From: Bryobacteraceae bacterium
GTDB lineage: Bacteria > Acidobacteriota > Terriglobia > Bryobacterales > Bryobacteraceae
Assembly (NCBI GenBank): GCA_023384675.1
Contig: JAHDVK010000006.1
Location: forward strand, 186,001-250,000
DNA: 64,000 nt
Reading direction: 5' to 3'
A program made the position numbers and the translations under genes. Under the pieces are notes generated by a model. That model was not told the origin of the DNA, made no database searches, and was given only the letters and a program-made list of their open reading frames with translations. Shown piece by piece: positions 43,471 to 52,244 of this stretch; the first letter of the stretch is position 1; every line of letters begins with the position of its first letter.

Positions 43471-44331
43471 CTACACGAAACTCGAGGTTTCCGAAGTCAG
43501 CCAGTCCATGACCGCCTCCGCCGCCTCAGACCCGTCCCACCAGTCCGCAAGCGCCTCCAGGACTTCGTCCTGCGGCATCGGCGGCGACAAACGCACCCCC
43601 AGGAGAGCCGACAATTCCTCGCCCGACAGCAGCGTCTCGCGCGGCAGGTTGCGCGTGTGCGCGGTCACCGGCTCGCCTGTTGAATACAGAACGCACCCCA
43701 TCGCCCTCTGCGTAAAGAGCCACTCGTCCAGCCCCTGCAGGGCCAGCCACTCCCGGTCGCTGGCCGGATTACTCGTCAAGGGGAAGAAGATCGCATCGAA
43801 GCGGCCCGGCATGGGCGCGGCCACCCATTCAGCCGCGCGGAGCATCGCATAGTCGCTGAAATGCACCAGATGTGGCAGCGATACCACGCCATAGCGCGGC
43901 ACGCCCACCCGATACAAGGGCAGCGCAGCCACCTCCGGCGGGTATTCCGGCAGCAGCGGATCAATCCTCGGGTGGGGGAACGAGACGTCCCTATTCCCGG
44001 GCAGCGTAACGTCCAGGCCCAGGTCATCACGGCGCACCGTGAGCCGCGCCGCTGCTCCGTGAGGCGAAGCCAGGGCCACGGTAATATCGGCTTTGTGGCA
44101 GATTCCGGGCGGGGCCTCGCCCGGCTCGGCAAAGTCTTCATCGGGAAACAGGCGGCAGGCGTCTGCAAGAATCGCCAACTTCCTCGATGCCTGCTCCATC
44201 TGGCCTGCCTGGCCCGGGCTTGGGCACCAGGGCATCACATCAAATCCCTGCCTGGTCAGTGCGCGCGCGACCCCTGAAGCAACCTGCAGAGTGGCCTCAG
44301 CGTCCGGACCGGTGATGTAGAGAGGTTTCAC
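43471..44331 (-). CDS. Degenerate CobQ/CbiP-like protein
   Basis: 286 residues from GTG 44331. It resembles cobyric acid synthase shortened and stripped of its active sites. Residues 3-37 align with the CobQ P-loop region but GTxSDAGKST reads GPDAEATLQ, while VARALTRQGFDVMPWCP keeps the following helix and strand. SLPHLVHFSDYAML (151-164) matches the RLPxISNFTDFDPL segment. DAIFFPLTSNPASDREWLALQG (179-200) matches the start of the glutamine amidotransferase domain. GGKVLGICGGYQ reads MGCVLYSTGEPV, with Thr218 in place of the catalytic Cys. Neither ATP-driven synthase nor glutaminase activity is expected. Relationship to CobQ is my motif-level alignment. Confidence 0.6.
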   Translation of the reverse strand: MKPLYITGPDAEATLQVASGVARALTRQGFDVMPWCPSPGQAGQMEQASRKLAILADACRLFPDEDFAEPGEAPPGICHKADITVALASPHGAAARLTVRRDDLGLDVTLPGNRDVSFPHPRIDPLLPEYPPEVAALPLYRVGVPRYGVVSLPHLVHFSDYAMLRAAEWVAAPMPGRFDAIFFPLTSNPASDREWLALQGLDEWLFTQRAMGCVLYSTGEPVTAHTRNLPRETLLSGEELSALLGVRLSPPMPQDEVLEALADWWDGSEAAEAVMDWLTSETSSFV

Positions 44332-44350
44332 TGTTACCTATTGTGCGGGA

Positions 44351-45277
44351 TCACAAGCCCGCTTCGCGCAGTAGCGCTGCGGCGAAGGCGCGGACATCCA
44401 CCGGCGGGGCCGCCGGATCCTTGCGCGCCGCGATCTCGTACTGTTCCAAATCTCCGGAAATTCTTGCGACCAGTTCGAAAGGAAATCGATTCTCCAACCG
44501 CGTGAGGGAGCGCATCAGACCAGGCATCCGGTCGAGTACGTCCAGGGATACAACGATGCCTGCCTCCTGAGGAGGGAACGCCTTCCGGTCGTCCACTAAC
44601 TGGATGAAGGCCGGATTTCGCGCGCCCGCGTCCAGAACCTCGCCGGCGATCAGCGTCACCTGACCAATCTCGAGCGCCTGGTAAAGCTGATCCGAATCGA
44701 ATACCTGCACTGCGCCGGCCAGGGGCAGTTTATAGGCGCTCATCAGAAGCGGAAGTCCATCAGGCCGGCTCATGAACTCGCGCGTCGCACCCATTCGCCA
44801 TGGGCCTTTCCGCTTGGCCGCCGCTCCGAGCGTTGCTCCGCCGTCCGGTCCGGCTCGCTCCTTTGTGGTCAGCAGCACGGGCGGGTTGGCGAAGCCCAGC
44901 GGCGCCACCCATTCGCACCGGAACTGGATTCGGTAGTTCGTCTGCACCTGCTCCCGGACATTGGCGGCGTCCGAGGAGGGCGGCAGACCCAGGACGGTGG
45001 TCAACGCCACCCCCGAGTACTCCGGGTAGAGGTCGATCTGACGCGCCAGCAGGGTCTCGTGCGCCATTGCCGTGCCGCCCAAGGACGGACGCAATTCCAC
45101 CGCTTCAACCCCGTAGATGGATTCCAGATGGAGAGCAATCGCCGCCGAAATCAGCGCCTGCCCGGCGCCGGTTTTCGCGCCTACCTGAACCTGAGCCTCG
45201 GGCGCTCGGCGGCACCCCACCGCGGCGGCGGCCAGACACAGTGTTCGCAATAATCCGCGACGGCTTGGCGTGCGCAT
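44351..45277 (-). CDS. Tat-lipoprotein, glycine-betaine-type ABC binding protein
   Basis: 308 residues. The N-terminus has a twin-arginine motif (SRRGLLR) and a lipobox ending at Cys22 (AAVGC), so it is probably a Tat-exported lipoprotein. The mature domain is of the OpuAC/ProX/OsmF type (VGAKTGAGQALISAAIALHLE, ARQIDLYPEYSGVALTTVLG, QALEIGQVTLIAGEVLDAG, VVSLDVLDRMPGL). No permease or ATPase of the quaternary-amine class is adjacent. It ends 19 bases before the CobQ-like gene, so it may deliver a ligand relevant to the corrinoid locus, or serve a transporter encoded elsewhere. Confidence 0.78.
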   Translation of the reverse strand: MRTPSRRGLLRTLCLAAAAVGCRRAPEAQVQVGAKTGAGQALISAAIALHLESIYGVEAVELRPSLGGTAMAHETLLARQIDLYPEYSGVALTTVLGLPPSSDAANVREQVQTNYRIQFRCEWVAPLGFANPPVLLTTKERAGPDGGATLGAAAKRKGPWRMGATREFMSRPDGLPLLMSAYKLPLAGAVQVFDSDQLYQALEIGQVTLIAGEVLDAGARNPAFIQLVDDRKAFPPQEAGIVVSLDVLDRMPGLMRSLTRLENRFPFELVARISGDLEQYEIAARKDPAAPPVDVRAFAAALLREAGL

Positions 45278-45336
45278 CGCCTACAAGCGTAACGCTTCTC
45301 GGGCGCACATGCGCCGGCGAAACCGCCGGATGCCTG

Positions 45337-45825
45337 TCAAACCACCCGTTCCGCGGACGGCGCCTCGGGCTGCATCACCGAGCGTTCGCGCAGAAACACG
45401 CTCATCTCCGCTTCCGTCCGCAGCAGATCCCGCAGCGTGGTCCGCGTCAGGATGGTGTCGAGCGTCTTTTGCACGTTGCTCCACAGCAGCCGCAGCGAAC
45501 AGTCCGCCGCGTGCGCACAGGAACGCTCCAGCCCGGCGTGCCGGTCGCAGAAATGCGGCCCGAAGAAACTGCCTCCGAGCAGCGAGAGCACTTCGGCAAT
45601 CGTCACCTGGTCCGACGGCTTCGATAACGTATAGCCACCGGCTTGGCCGCGCACGCTCGCCACCAGCCCGCCGAGCCTCAAAATGCGCATCAACTTGGCT
45701 ACATTTGGCACCGAGAGGCCTTCCGCCCGGCTGATCTCCGGGATACTATGACTCTTCTCTTCGCCGTGCCTTGTCATGTACAGAAGACACCGCAGTCCGT
45801 ACTCTTCTTGGGCGCTCAGCTTCAT
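45337..45825 (-). CDS. Rrf2-family transcription regulator with cluster-type cysteines
   Basis: 162 residues. The winged helix-turn-helix is typical (MKLSAQEEYGLRCLLYM, IPEISRAEGLSVPNVAKLMRIL, VRGQAGGYTLSKPSDQVTIAEVL). Cys93, Cys103 and Cys109 lie in the position where IscR, NsrR and RirA hold an Fe-S cluster, spaced C-x9-C-x5-C. It therefore probably senses iron, NO, oxygen or Fe-S supply. ATG 45825 lies six bases after TACAAT with TAGACT 17 bases further up, which points to a leaderless transcript. It is divergent from glgP. Confidence 0.88.
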   Translation of the reverse strand: MKLSAQEEYGLRCLLYMTRHGEEKSHSIPEISRAEGLSVPNVAKLMRILRLGGLVASVRGQAGGYTLSKPSDQVTIAEVLSLLGGSFFGPHFCDRHAGLERSCAHAADCSLRLLWSNVQKTLDTILTRTTLRDLLRTEAEMSVFLRERSVMQPEAPSAERVV

Positions 45826-46027
45826 ACCAGCATTGTAAGTCCTTTTGAATCAAAAGTCTAAAGAAGATTTAGTTATACGGAAACTATTAATCAAAGCGTA
45901 CTAGATTTCGGAGTCAAGACTCCCGATTTAGCGATCTGGTATATTAGCGTTGGTTGAGTGCGTGATTCCCTCCGAGTTCGAGTCCCGCTGATGACAGTCG
46001 CCCACCCCTGGAGTAAACGTTAAGACT
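45826..46027. promoter_or_regulatory. Divergent promoter region between Rrf2 gene and glgP
   Basis: This 202-base AT-richer region holds TAGACT-N17-TACAAT on the minus strand for the Rrf2 gene, with the palindrome CTTTTGAATCAAAAG (45842-45856) inside the spacer as a possible autoregulatory site. A second inverted repeat GGAGTCAAGACTCC (45910-45923) lies centrally. TATATT at 45940-45945 is a -10-like box for glgP without a clear -35. AAGTCTAAAG at 45854-45863 also occurs beside the palindrome at 17785. Confidence 0.5.
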
Positions 46028-48580
46028 ATGGCTTTTCAGATTCGGCCCGTGAAGGAATTCCTGGTAAGTCCGGCCCTTCCTCCGGCGCTTTCGCGACTCA
46101 GTGAAATGGCGAACAACCTGCTTTGGAGTTGGGAACCTGCCATGCGGCAACTGTTCCGCCGCCTCGATCCCAATCTCTGGAGGCAGTGCCATTTCAATCC
46201 TGTCCTGATGCTGGCGCGCATTCCTCAGGAGACGCTCGAAAAGGCGGCGGCGGACGCCCGGTTCGTCGCAGTCTACCAACAAGCTTGCGCGAGCTATGAC
46301 CAGTACCTCGTCAAGGGGCGGTTCGATCTCACGCGAAAAGACCCGATGCTGGTGGCCTACCTCTCCATGGAGTATGGCCTGCTTGAATCGCTGACTATTT
46401 ACTCTGGTGGCTTGGGCATTCTCTCAGGCGACCACCTGAAAGCAGCCAGCGATGCCGGGCTTTCGCTCGTCGGGGTCGGCCTGATGTATCAGACTGGCTA
46501 CTTCCAGCAGCGCCTGAATCCCGACGGCTGGCAGGTGGAACGCTACCCGGTGAACGACTTCTACACCTGGCCGGTGCAACCCGCGCTGGACGCCGCCGGC
46601 ACCGAGATTCGGGTGAAGCTCTGGATGCCCTCCGGCATTGTCACGATCAAGGTGTGGCGCGTGCGCGTCGGCCGCGTCGATCTGCTGCTGCTGGACACCA
46701 ATATCCCCGAGAACCAGGTTCCCGAGCTGCGGGAAATCACCAGCCAGCTCTATGGCGGCGACACCGCCGTGCGCATCCGCCAGGAACTCGTTCTCGGCGT
46801 CGGGGGCTTGCGCGCGCTCAAAGCTCTGGGTCTCGACCCCACCGTCTATCACATGAACGAGGGGCATTCCGCGTTTCTCGCCCTGGAGCGAATCGGGCTG
46901 ATGATGCGCGAACACGGGCTCGAATTCGAGGAAGCCCTCGACGCCGTCCGAGCGAACAACGTCTTCACCACGCACACCCCCGTGCCCGCGGGCATCGATC
47001 AGTTCGACCCCCACCTTGTGTACGAATACACGCACAAGCTTTGCGAGGAGTCCGGCATGCCGTTCGAGAAGGTTCTCGACCTGGGCCGCCGCCACCCGCA
47101 GGACCGCTTCTCCATGGCCGTACTCGCCATACGCACCTCGTGCTACCGCAACGCGGTCAGCTTGCTGCACGGTGAGGTTTCACAGGCCATGTTTCACGAC
47201 CTGTGGCCAAACCTGCCCGTCCACGAAGTGCCGATCACGCCGATCACCAATGGCGTCCACCTGCCAACCTGGCTCAATGGCGATCTGGGGCAGATTTACG
47301 ACAACTACCTCCAGCCCGACTGGCGTGAGCGGTACCCCGAGGAGTCCGTCTGGGAGCAGATCAACGACATCCCTGACAGCGAACTCTGGGAAATGCGCCG
47401 CCGCCGCAAACGCCGGCTGGTCACCTTCATCCGGGAGCGGCTCACCCGCCGGGCGATCGAGCGCCACGCCTCCGGAGGAGAGATGAGGCGCATCGGCGAT
47501 CTATTCGACGCCGACGTCTTCACGATCGGCTTCGCCCGCCGTTTCGCAACTTATAAGCGCGCCACGCTCCTGTTCCGGGATGTCGAACGCCTGCGGCGCA
47601 TTCTTACCAACCCGGAGATGCCGGTCCAATTGATCATCGCCGGCAAGGCGCATCCCAAGGACAACCCCGGCAAGCAACTCATCCGGGAAATCTACCAGTT
47701 CACACGCGATCCCCACCTCAGCCGCCACATCGTCTTCATCGAGGACTACGACATCCAGGTGGGCCGCGAACTTGTGCAGGGTGTCGACCTCTGGCTGAAT
47801 AATCCCCGGCGCGGGGAAGAAGCCTGCGGCACCAGCGGCATGAAGGCGGCCATCAACGGCACTTTGAATCTGTCCATCCTGGACGGCTGGTTCGACGAAG
47901 CCTACGAGGAATCCGGCGGCTGGGCCATCGGCGACCGCGATGATTACACCGACGAGATGGACGACCTGCACGCCACCACGATCTACTCGTTGCTCGAAAA
48001 CGAAATCGTCCCGCTGTATTACCGGGATCGCGAGGACGGCGTGCCAGGGGCCTGGATGCAGCGCGTGAAAACCTCGCTCCGGAACCTGAGTCCCGCTTTC
48101 AACTGTCAGCGCATGATCCGGCAGTACACCACCCGGCTCTACGAGCCCGCTCATGCCTCCCACCTCCGGCTTTGCGAGGACAGCTTCGCCGCCGTCCGCG
48201 AGAAGTGGGAATGGCAGAAGAAGGTGGACGCCGCCTGGCCACGCGTTCAAATCAAGGATGCGATTTCCACGCTCGACCCATGCCACCTCAGCGGGACGCC
48301 CCTCGTGGTCCGCGCTGCCGTCCACCTCGCCGGACTGGAACCCGGCGATGTGCGTGTGGAAGCCGTCCTTGGCCGTGTCGGACCCGATGGCGACCTCGAG
48401 GACACCAGCGTCCTCACCTTACAGCCGACGGGGGAGAACAACGGCCAGCAGATCTTCGAACGCGAGTTCCTCCCCCACCAGACCGGCCGTCTCGGCTACA
48501 CGCTGCGCATCTGGCCGAACCACTGCGACGACCCCTTGGCGCGCCCCTGCTACGCCCAACTGAAATGGGCCGGGGAGTAA
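46028..48580 (+). CDS. glgP: Alpha-glucan (glycogen/maltodextrin) phosphorylase
   Basis: 850 residues. It is of the AlgP-type GT35 phosphorylases that carry an N-terminal DUF3417 domain (LPPALSRLSEMANNLLWSWEP). Conserved parts are YLSMEYGLLESLTIYSGGLGILSGDHLKAASD, YHMNEGHSAFLALER, FTTHTPVPAG, TNGVHLPTW, FARRFATYKRATLL and NPRRGEEACGTSGMKAAINGTLNLS, where the PLP Lys lies near residue 606. It releases glucose 1-phosphate from glycogen-like polymers in the cytoplasm. The last ~120 residues form an extra beta-sandwich. A GGAG lies 13 bases upstream of ATG. Confidence 0.93.
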   Translation: MAFQIRPVKEFLVSPALPPALSRLSEMANNLLWSWEPAMRQLFRRLDPNLWRQCHFNPVLMLARIPQETLEKAAADARFVAVYQQACASYDQYLVKGRFDLTRKDPMLVAYLSMEYGLLESLTIYSGGLGILSGDHLKAASDAGLSLVGVGLMYQTGYFQQRLNPDGWQVERYPVNDFYTWPVQPALDAAGTEIRVKLWMPSGIVTIKVWRVRVGRVDLLLLDTNIPENQVPELREITSQLYGGDTAVRIRQELVLGVGGLRALKALGLDPTVYHMNEGHSAFLALERIGLMMREHGLEFEEALDAVRANNVFTTHTPVPAGIDQFDPHLVYEYTHKLCEESGMPFEKVLDLGRRHPQDRFSMAVLAIRTSCYRNAVSLLHGEVSQAMFHDLWPNLPVHEVPITPITNGVHLPTWLNGDLGQIYDNYLQPDWRERYPEESVWEQINDIPDSELWEMRRRRKRRLVTFIRERLTRRAIERHASGGEMRRIGDLFDADVFTIGFARRFATYKRATLLFRDVERLRRILTNPEMPVQLIIAGKAHPKDNPGKQLIREIYQFTRDPHLSRHIVFIEDYDIQVGRELVQGVDLWLNNPRRGEEACGTSGMKAAINGTLNLSILDGWFDEAYEESGGWAIGDRDDYTDEMDDLHATTIYSLLENEIVPLYYRDREDGVPGAWMQRVKTSLRNLSPAFNCQRMIRQYTTRLYEPAHASHLRLCEDSFAAVREKWEWQKKVDAAWPRVQIKDAISTLDPCHLSGTPLVVRAAVHLAGLEPGDVRVEAVLGRVGPDGDLEDTSVLTLQPTGENNGQQIFEREFLPHQTGRLGYTLRIWPNHCDDPLARPCYAQLKWAGE

Positions 48581-48730
48581 GCTCCGCCGCCCGCCGGGAT
48601 CCGCCACAGGAATAGGACCTCGCCGGTCAAGGAATGCCGGGCCCGCGGCCCAGCCGCCGGCGCCGGAGTGCGCGGAAACCGCCTAAAAACCGGAAATAGG
48701 CCCCACTCCAATAAAATCTCGATTCTTCGC

Positions 48731-48759
48731 TTGTATTTCTCCAAAAATCCAGATATGCT
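48731..48759 (+). promoter_or_regulatory. Sigma70-type promoter of the TonB receptor gene
   Basis: TTGTAT (48731-48736), a 17-base spacer and TATGCT (48754-48759) give a well-spaced -35/-10 pair. Transcription would begin near 48766, leaving a ~23-base leader that holds the GGAGG ribosome site before ATG 48789. Confidence 0.65.
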
Positions 48760-48788
48760 TCCTCCACCAAGTTCACTTTGGAGGTCGC

Positions 48789-51700
48789 ATGCAACGTTGG
48801 CACTCCTTCATCCTGGCAGCGGTGTGCTGCCTGGCTCTACCCGCCGGCCGGTTGGCCGGGCAGGGATTAACGGGACAGATTTCGGGGACGGTCACCGACC
48901 AGACGGGCAGCGGCGTGCCCGGCGCGACGGTCACCCTTACGAATGTCGAAACATCGCAGCCGCGCGAAGTCACGACCGGATCCACCGGTGATTTCGTGTT
49001 TCCGCAGTTGCTGCGTGGAACTTACCGCCTGACAGTCACCGCGCAGGGCTTTAAGCGCTTCGAACGGGAGACCGTCGAGTTGACCGCCACGGAGCGCGTT
49101 GTGCTCCCGGCGGTTCAAATGGAGTTGGGCGAGATCACACAAACCGTCACCGTCACGGGGGAGGCCGCGCGCATCCAGACGCAAAGCGCGGAGCGCTCGG
49201 GCCTGATCAACACCCAGCAGATGCAGCAGATCTCGATGAAGGGCCGGGATTATCTGGGCCTCGTGAAACTGCTTCCGGGTGTCACCGACACGCGCAACCG
49301 GGAGTCCCCGGGCTGGAACAACCTGGGCGGCATCAACATCAACGGGAACCGGTCAGGCACCATCAACCTGACGCTCGACGGCATCTCGTCGCTGGACACT
49401 GGATCCATGGGCGGCCCCTATCTGGCCCCCTCGATTGACGCCGTGGCCGAAGTCAAAGTGCTTCTCACCAACTATCAGGCCGAGTACGGCCGCTCCTCCG
49501 GCGGCACCATTAACGCCGTGATCAAGTCCGGCACGCGGGACTTCCGGGGTGGAGCATACTATTTCCTGCGCAATGAAGCGCTGAACGCGAACGAGTTCTT
49601 CCGCAACCGCGATGGTCTGGCGCGCCCGCAATATCGCTTCAATTATCCCGGCTACTTTATCGGGGGGCCGGTGTTGACGCCGGGAGGCTTCAACCGCAAC
49701 CGAGACAAGCTCTTCTTCTTCTGGTCTCAGGAGTTTTTGCCGCGCAACTATCCGACCGCTCTCACCCGGCGCACGTTTCCCACCCAGCTTGAGCGGCAGG
49801 GCAACTTTTCGGAAACTCTGGACACCAACCAACGGCTGATCCCGATCTGGGATCCCCTGAATAACCGAACGCCCTTCGCGGGCAACATCGTCCCGGCAAA
49901 CCGAATCGACGCGAACGGGCAGAAACTGCTGAACATCTTCCCGCTTCCGGATAATTTCGACCCGGCACGGACCTTCAATTCCGTCTTCCAGGCGCCGGTG
50001 GATCAACCCCGGCGCGAACAGATCCTGAGATTGGACTACAACCTCAGCCCCAACACCACCTTCTACTGGCGCGGCATCCGCAACTATGAAGCGTTCCGGG
50101 GCGATTTCGGATTTGTGCTGGCATCGGGCTCCTGGCCGCAATTGCCGATCGACTACCAGATCCGGAGCGCCGGCATGGTTTCGACCCTGATTCACACGTT
50201 CTCGCCCAACCTGATCAACGAATTCACCTTCGGCGTGAACCGGGCTCTCCAAACCGTCGATCCAAGAACCGAGGAGGGCTTGCAGCGCAACGTCCGCTCG
50301 GCCATCGGCCTGAACCTGCCGCAGTTCTACCCGCAGGCGAATCCGCGGAACCTGATCCCGAACGCCAACTTTGGCGGCGTACCGAACGCGGGCGTCCTCA
50401 ACATCGAGCAGCGGTTCCCGTTTTTCGGCACCAACAACATCTGGAACTGGTCGAACAACCTGTCGTGGATCAAGAGCGCGCACAACGTGAAGCTCGGCAT
50501 TTATGTCGAACGGACAACCCGCAATGCGCAGCGCGGCTCCGCCTTCAACGGCACATTCAACTTCAACCGCGATGTAAACAACCCGCTGGAAACTAATTTC
50601 GCGTATTCCAACGCGATCCTCGGCAGCGTGCAGACCTACACGGAGTCGATCAACCACCCGCACGGCCACGGCCGCTACCTGAACGTGGAGTGGTTCGTGC
50701 AGGATACCTGGAAGGTCACCCGGCGGTTCACCATCGACGCCGGGGTCCGCTTCTATTTCATCCAACCCACCTGGAGCGCCGGCGACGAGCTGGCCGCCTG
50801 GGATGCTTCGGTCTACGACCGGACCAAGCAGCCGCCGCTCATCCAGCCGATTCGCAATGCTGCGAACCAGCGCGTCGGCTTCGATCCGGTAACCCAGCAG
50901 TTCGTTCCCGCCGCCGTGATCGGACAGTTCGCCGCCAGCCCGCTGGCCCCCTTCCAGGGCATGAACGTCTTCCAGGAACGCATCATGGATACCCCGGGCA
51001 TTCAACTCGGGCCGCGGCTCGGCTTCGCCTACGATGTCTTCGGCAACGGCAAGACCGCCATCCGCGGCGGCGCCGGCATCTTCTATGACCGCTTCAACGA
51101 CGACCAGATCATCCAGCTCCGCGAACAGCCGCCCAACACCATCACCAACACGGCCACCTACGTCACGATGGCCGACCTGCTCTCGAGCCCGATGCGCACT
51201 TCACCTCCCGGGACTTTCTCCATCGAGCGGAGTTTCCAGCCGCCCACCGTCTATAACTGGAGCTTCGGCATCCAGCATAGCCTCGGTTGGGGCACCGTGC
51301 TCGACGTGGCCTATGTCGGCAATGTCGGCCGGCACCTGCTGCACCGCCGCAGCCTGAACGCCACACCCTACGGCACCAACTTCCTGCCTTCCTCGATCGA
51401 CCCGACCACCGGCACCACACCGCTGCCGGTCAACTTCCTGCGGCCCATCCCCGGCTATGCCGATATCCAGTACATCGAGATGGCATCGAGCTCGAACTAC
51501 CACTCGATGCAAACGCAGTTCAACAAGCGGTTCGGCAAGGATCTGACCTTTGGCGCCGCCTGGACCTGGTCGAAAGCGATGAACCTGGTGGACGGCAATA
51601 ACAACGCCGTGAACCCGTACCTCGACTTCCGGATGCGCAACTACGGCAAGGCCGGGTTCGACCGCACGCACAACCTCGTGTTCAATTACATCTATTCCAT

Positions 51701-52244
51701 CCCGAAGATGACCAAGATCTGGGACAACCCGTTTGCCAAATGGGTACTCGACGATTGGGAACTGTCGGGATTGTCGACCTTCACCTCGGGTGCGCCCATG
51801 GGGCTGGGCTACTCGCTCGTGGTGGCGCAGGATCTCACCGGCGCCTCCGGGGCGGGCATCGACTCGCGCGTGGTGCTGACGGGCAATCCCAATCTGCCGA
51901 AGAGCCAGCGCACAATCGATCGCCACTTCGACACCTCGGTCACCCGCCCGCCCACACGTGCCGACTTCGGCATCGGCAATGCGCCGAAGGACCCGATTCG
52001 CGGCCCGGGCCTGCAGGTCTGGGATGTCTCGGTGTTCAAGAATATCCCCTTCGACGCCGAAGGCCAGCGGCGGCTTCAGTTGCGCTTTGAGTTCTACAAC
52101 TTCTTCAACAAAGCCAACTTCAACTCGGTGGACACCACGTCGCGCTTTGACGCCGCCGGCAACCAGGTGAACGGCCGGCTCGGCCAATACCTGAATACGC
52201 TCGACGCCCGCAGAATCGTGCTCGGCGCGAAACTCTACTTCTAA
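48789..52244 (+). CDS. TonB-dependent receptor with carboxypeptidase-regulatory domain (Oar-like)
   Basis: 1151 residues; GGAGG precedes ATG. Signal peptide (ILAAVCCLALPAGRLAGQ), then a carboxypeptidase-regulatory-like beta-sandwich (~25-110: GTVTDQTGSGVPGATVTLTN, FPQLLRGTYRLTVTAQGF). A plug domain follows (ISMKGRDYLGLVKLLPGV, GININGNRSGTINLTLDGI, EVKVLLTNYQAEYGRSSGGTINAVIKSG). The large beta-barrel ends in an aromatic residue (LGAKLYF). This is the Oar/OmpA-related family that is greatly expanded in Solibacter-like acidobacteria, usually linked to uptake of large glycans or peptides. No SusD-like partner is adjacent. Confidence 0.93.
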   Translation: MQRWHSFILAAVCCLALPAGRLAGQGLTGQISGTVTDQTGSGVPGATVTLTNVETSQPREVTTGSTGDFVFPQLLRGTYRLTVTAQGFKRFERETVELTATERVVLPAVQMELGEITQTVTVTGEAARIQTQSAERSGLINTQQMQQISMKGRDYLGLVKLLPGVTDTRNRESPGWNNLGGININGNRSGTINLTLDGISSLDTGSMGGPYLAPSIDAVAEVKVLLTNYQAEYGRSSGGTINAVIKSGTRDFRGGAYYFLRNEALNANEFFRNRDGLARPQYRFNYPGYFIGGPVLTPGGFNRNRDKLFFFWSQEFLPRNYPTALTRRTFPTQLERQGNFSETLDTNQRLIPIWDPLNNRTPFAGNIVPANRIDANGQKLLNIFPLPDNFDPARTFNSVFQAPVDQPRREQILRLDYNLSPNTTFYWRGIRNYEAFRGDFGFVLASGSWPQLPIDYQIRSAGMVSTLIHTFSPNLINEFTFGVNRALQTVDPRTEEGLQRNVRSAIGLNLPQFYPQANPRNLIPNANFGGVPNAGVLNIEQRFPFFGTNNIWNWSNNLSWIKSAHNVKLGIYVERTTRNAQRGSAFNGTFNFNRDVNNPLETNFAYSNAILGSVQTYTESINHPHGHGRYLNVEWFVQDTWKVTRRFTIDAGVRFYFIQPTWSAGDELAAWDASVYDRTKQPPLIQPIRNAANQRVGFDPVTQQFVPAAVIGQFAASPLAPFQGMNVFQERIMDTPGIQLGPRLGFAYDVFGNGKTAIRGGAGIFYDRFNDDQIIQLREQPPNTITNTATYVTMADLLSSPMRTSPPGTFSIERSFQPPTVYNWSFGIQHSLGWGTVLDVAYVGNVGRHLLHRRSLNATPYGTNFLPSSIDPTTGTTPLPVNFLRPIPGYADIQYIEMASSSNYHSMQTQFNKRFGKDLTFGAAWTWSKAMNLVDGNNNAVNPYLDFRMRNYGKAGFDRTHNLVFNYIYSIPKMTKIWDNPFAKWVLDDWELSGLSTFTSGAPMGLGYSLVVAQDLTGASGAGIDSRVVLTGNPNLPKSQRTIDRHFDTSVTRPPTRADFGIGNAPKDPIRGPGLQVWDVSVFKNIPFDAEGQRRLQLRFEFYNFFNKANFNSVDTTSRFDAAGNQVNGRLGQYLNTLDARRIVLGAKLYF

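Noticed and set aside
45314-45329. Hairpin CCGGCG-AAAC-CGCCGG after the Rrf2 gene as a terminator
   Set aside because: No T-tract follows on the minus strand, and short GC palindromes are frequent in this sequence.
43363-45336. Cobalamin riboswitch upstream of cobD, the CobQ-like gene or the binding-protein gene
   Set aside because: The gaps (108, 19 and 59 bases) are too short or lack the conserved B12 box, and no suitable hairpin set was found.
45951-46010. tRNA-like T-arm sequence (GTTCGAGTCCC) upstream of glgP
   Set aside because: Only three of five T-stem pairs form and no matching acceptor strand or anticodon arm is present upstream.
49353-51005. 550-codon minus-strand frame within the TonB receptor gene
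   Set aside because: It is fully antisense to a well-supported receptor with promoter, ribosome site and signal peptide, and has no domain of its own.
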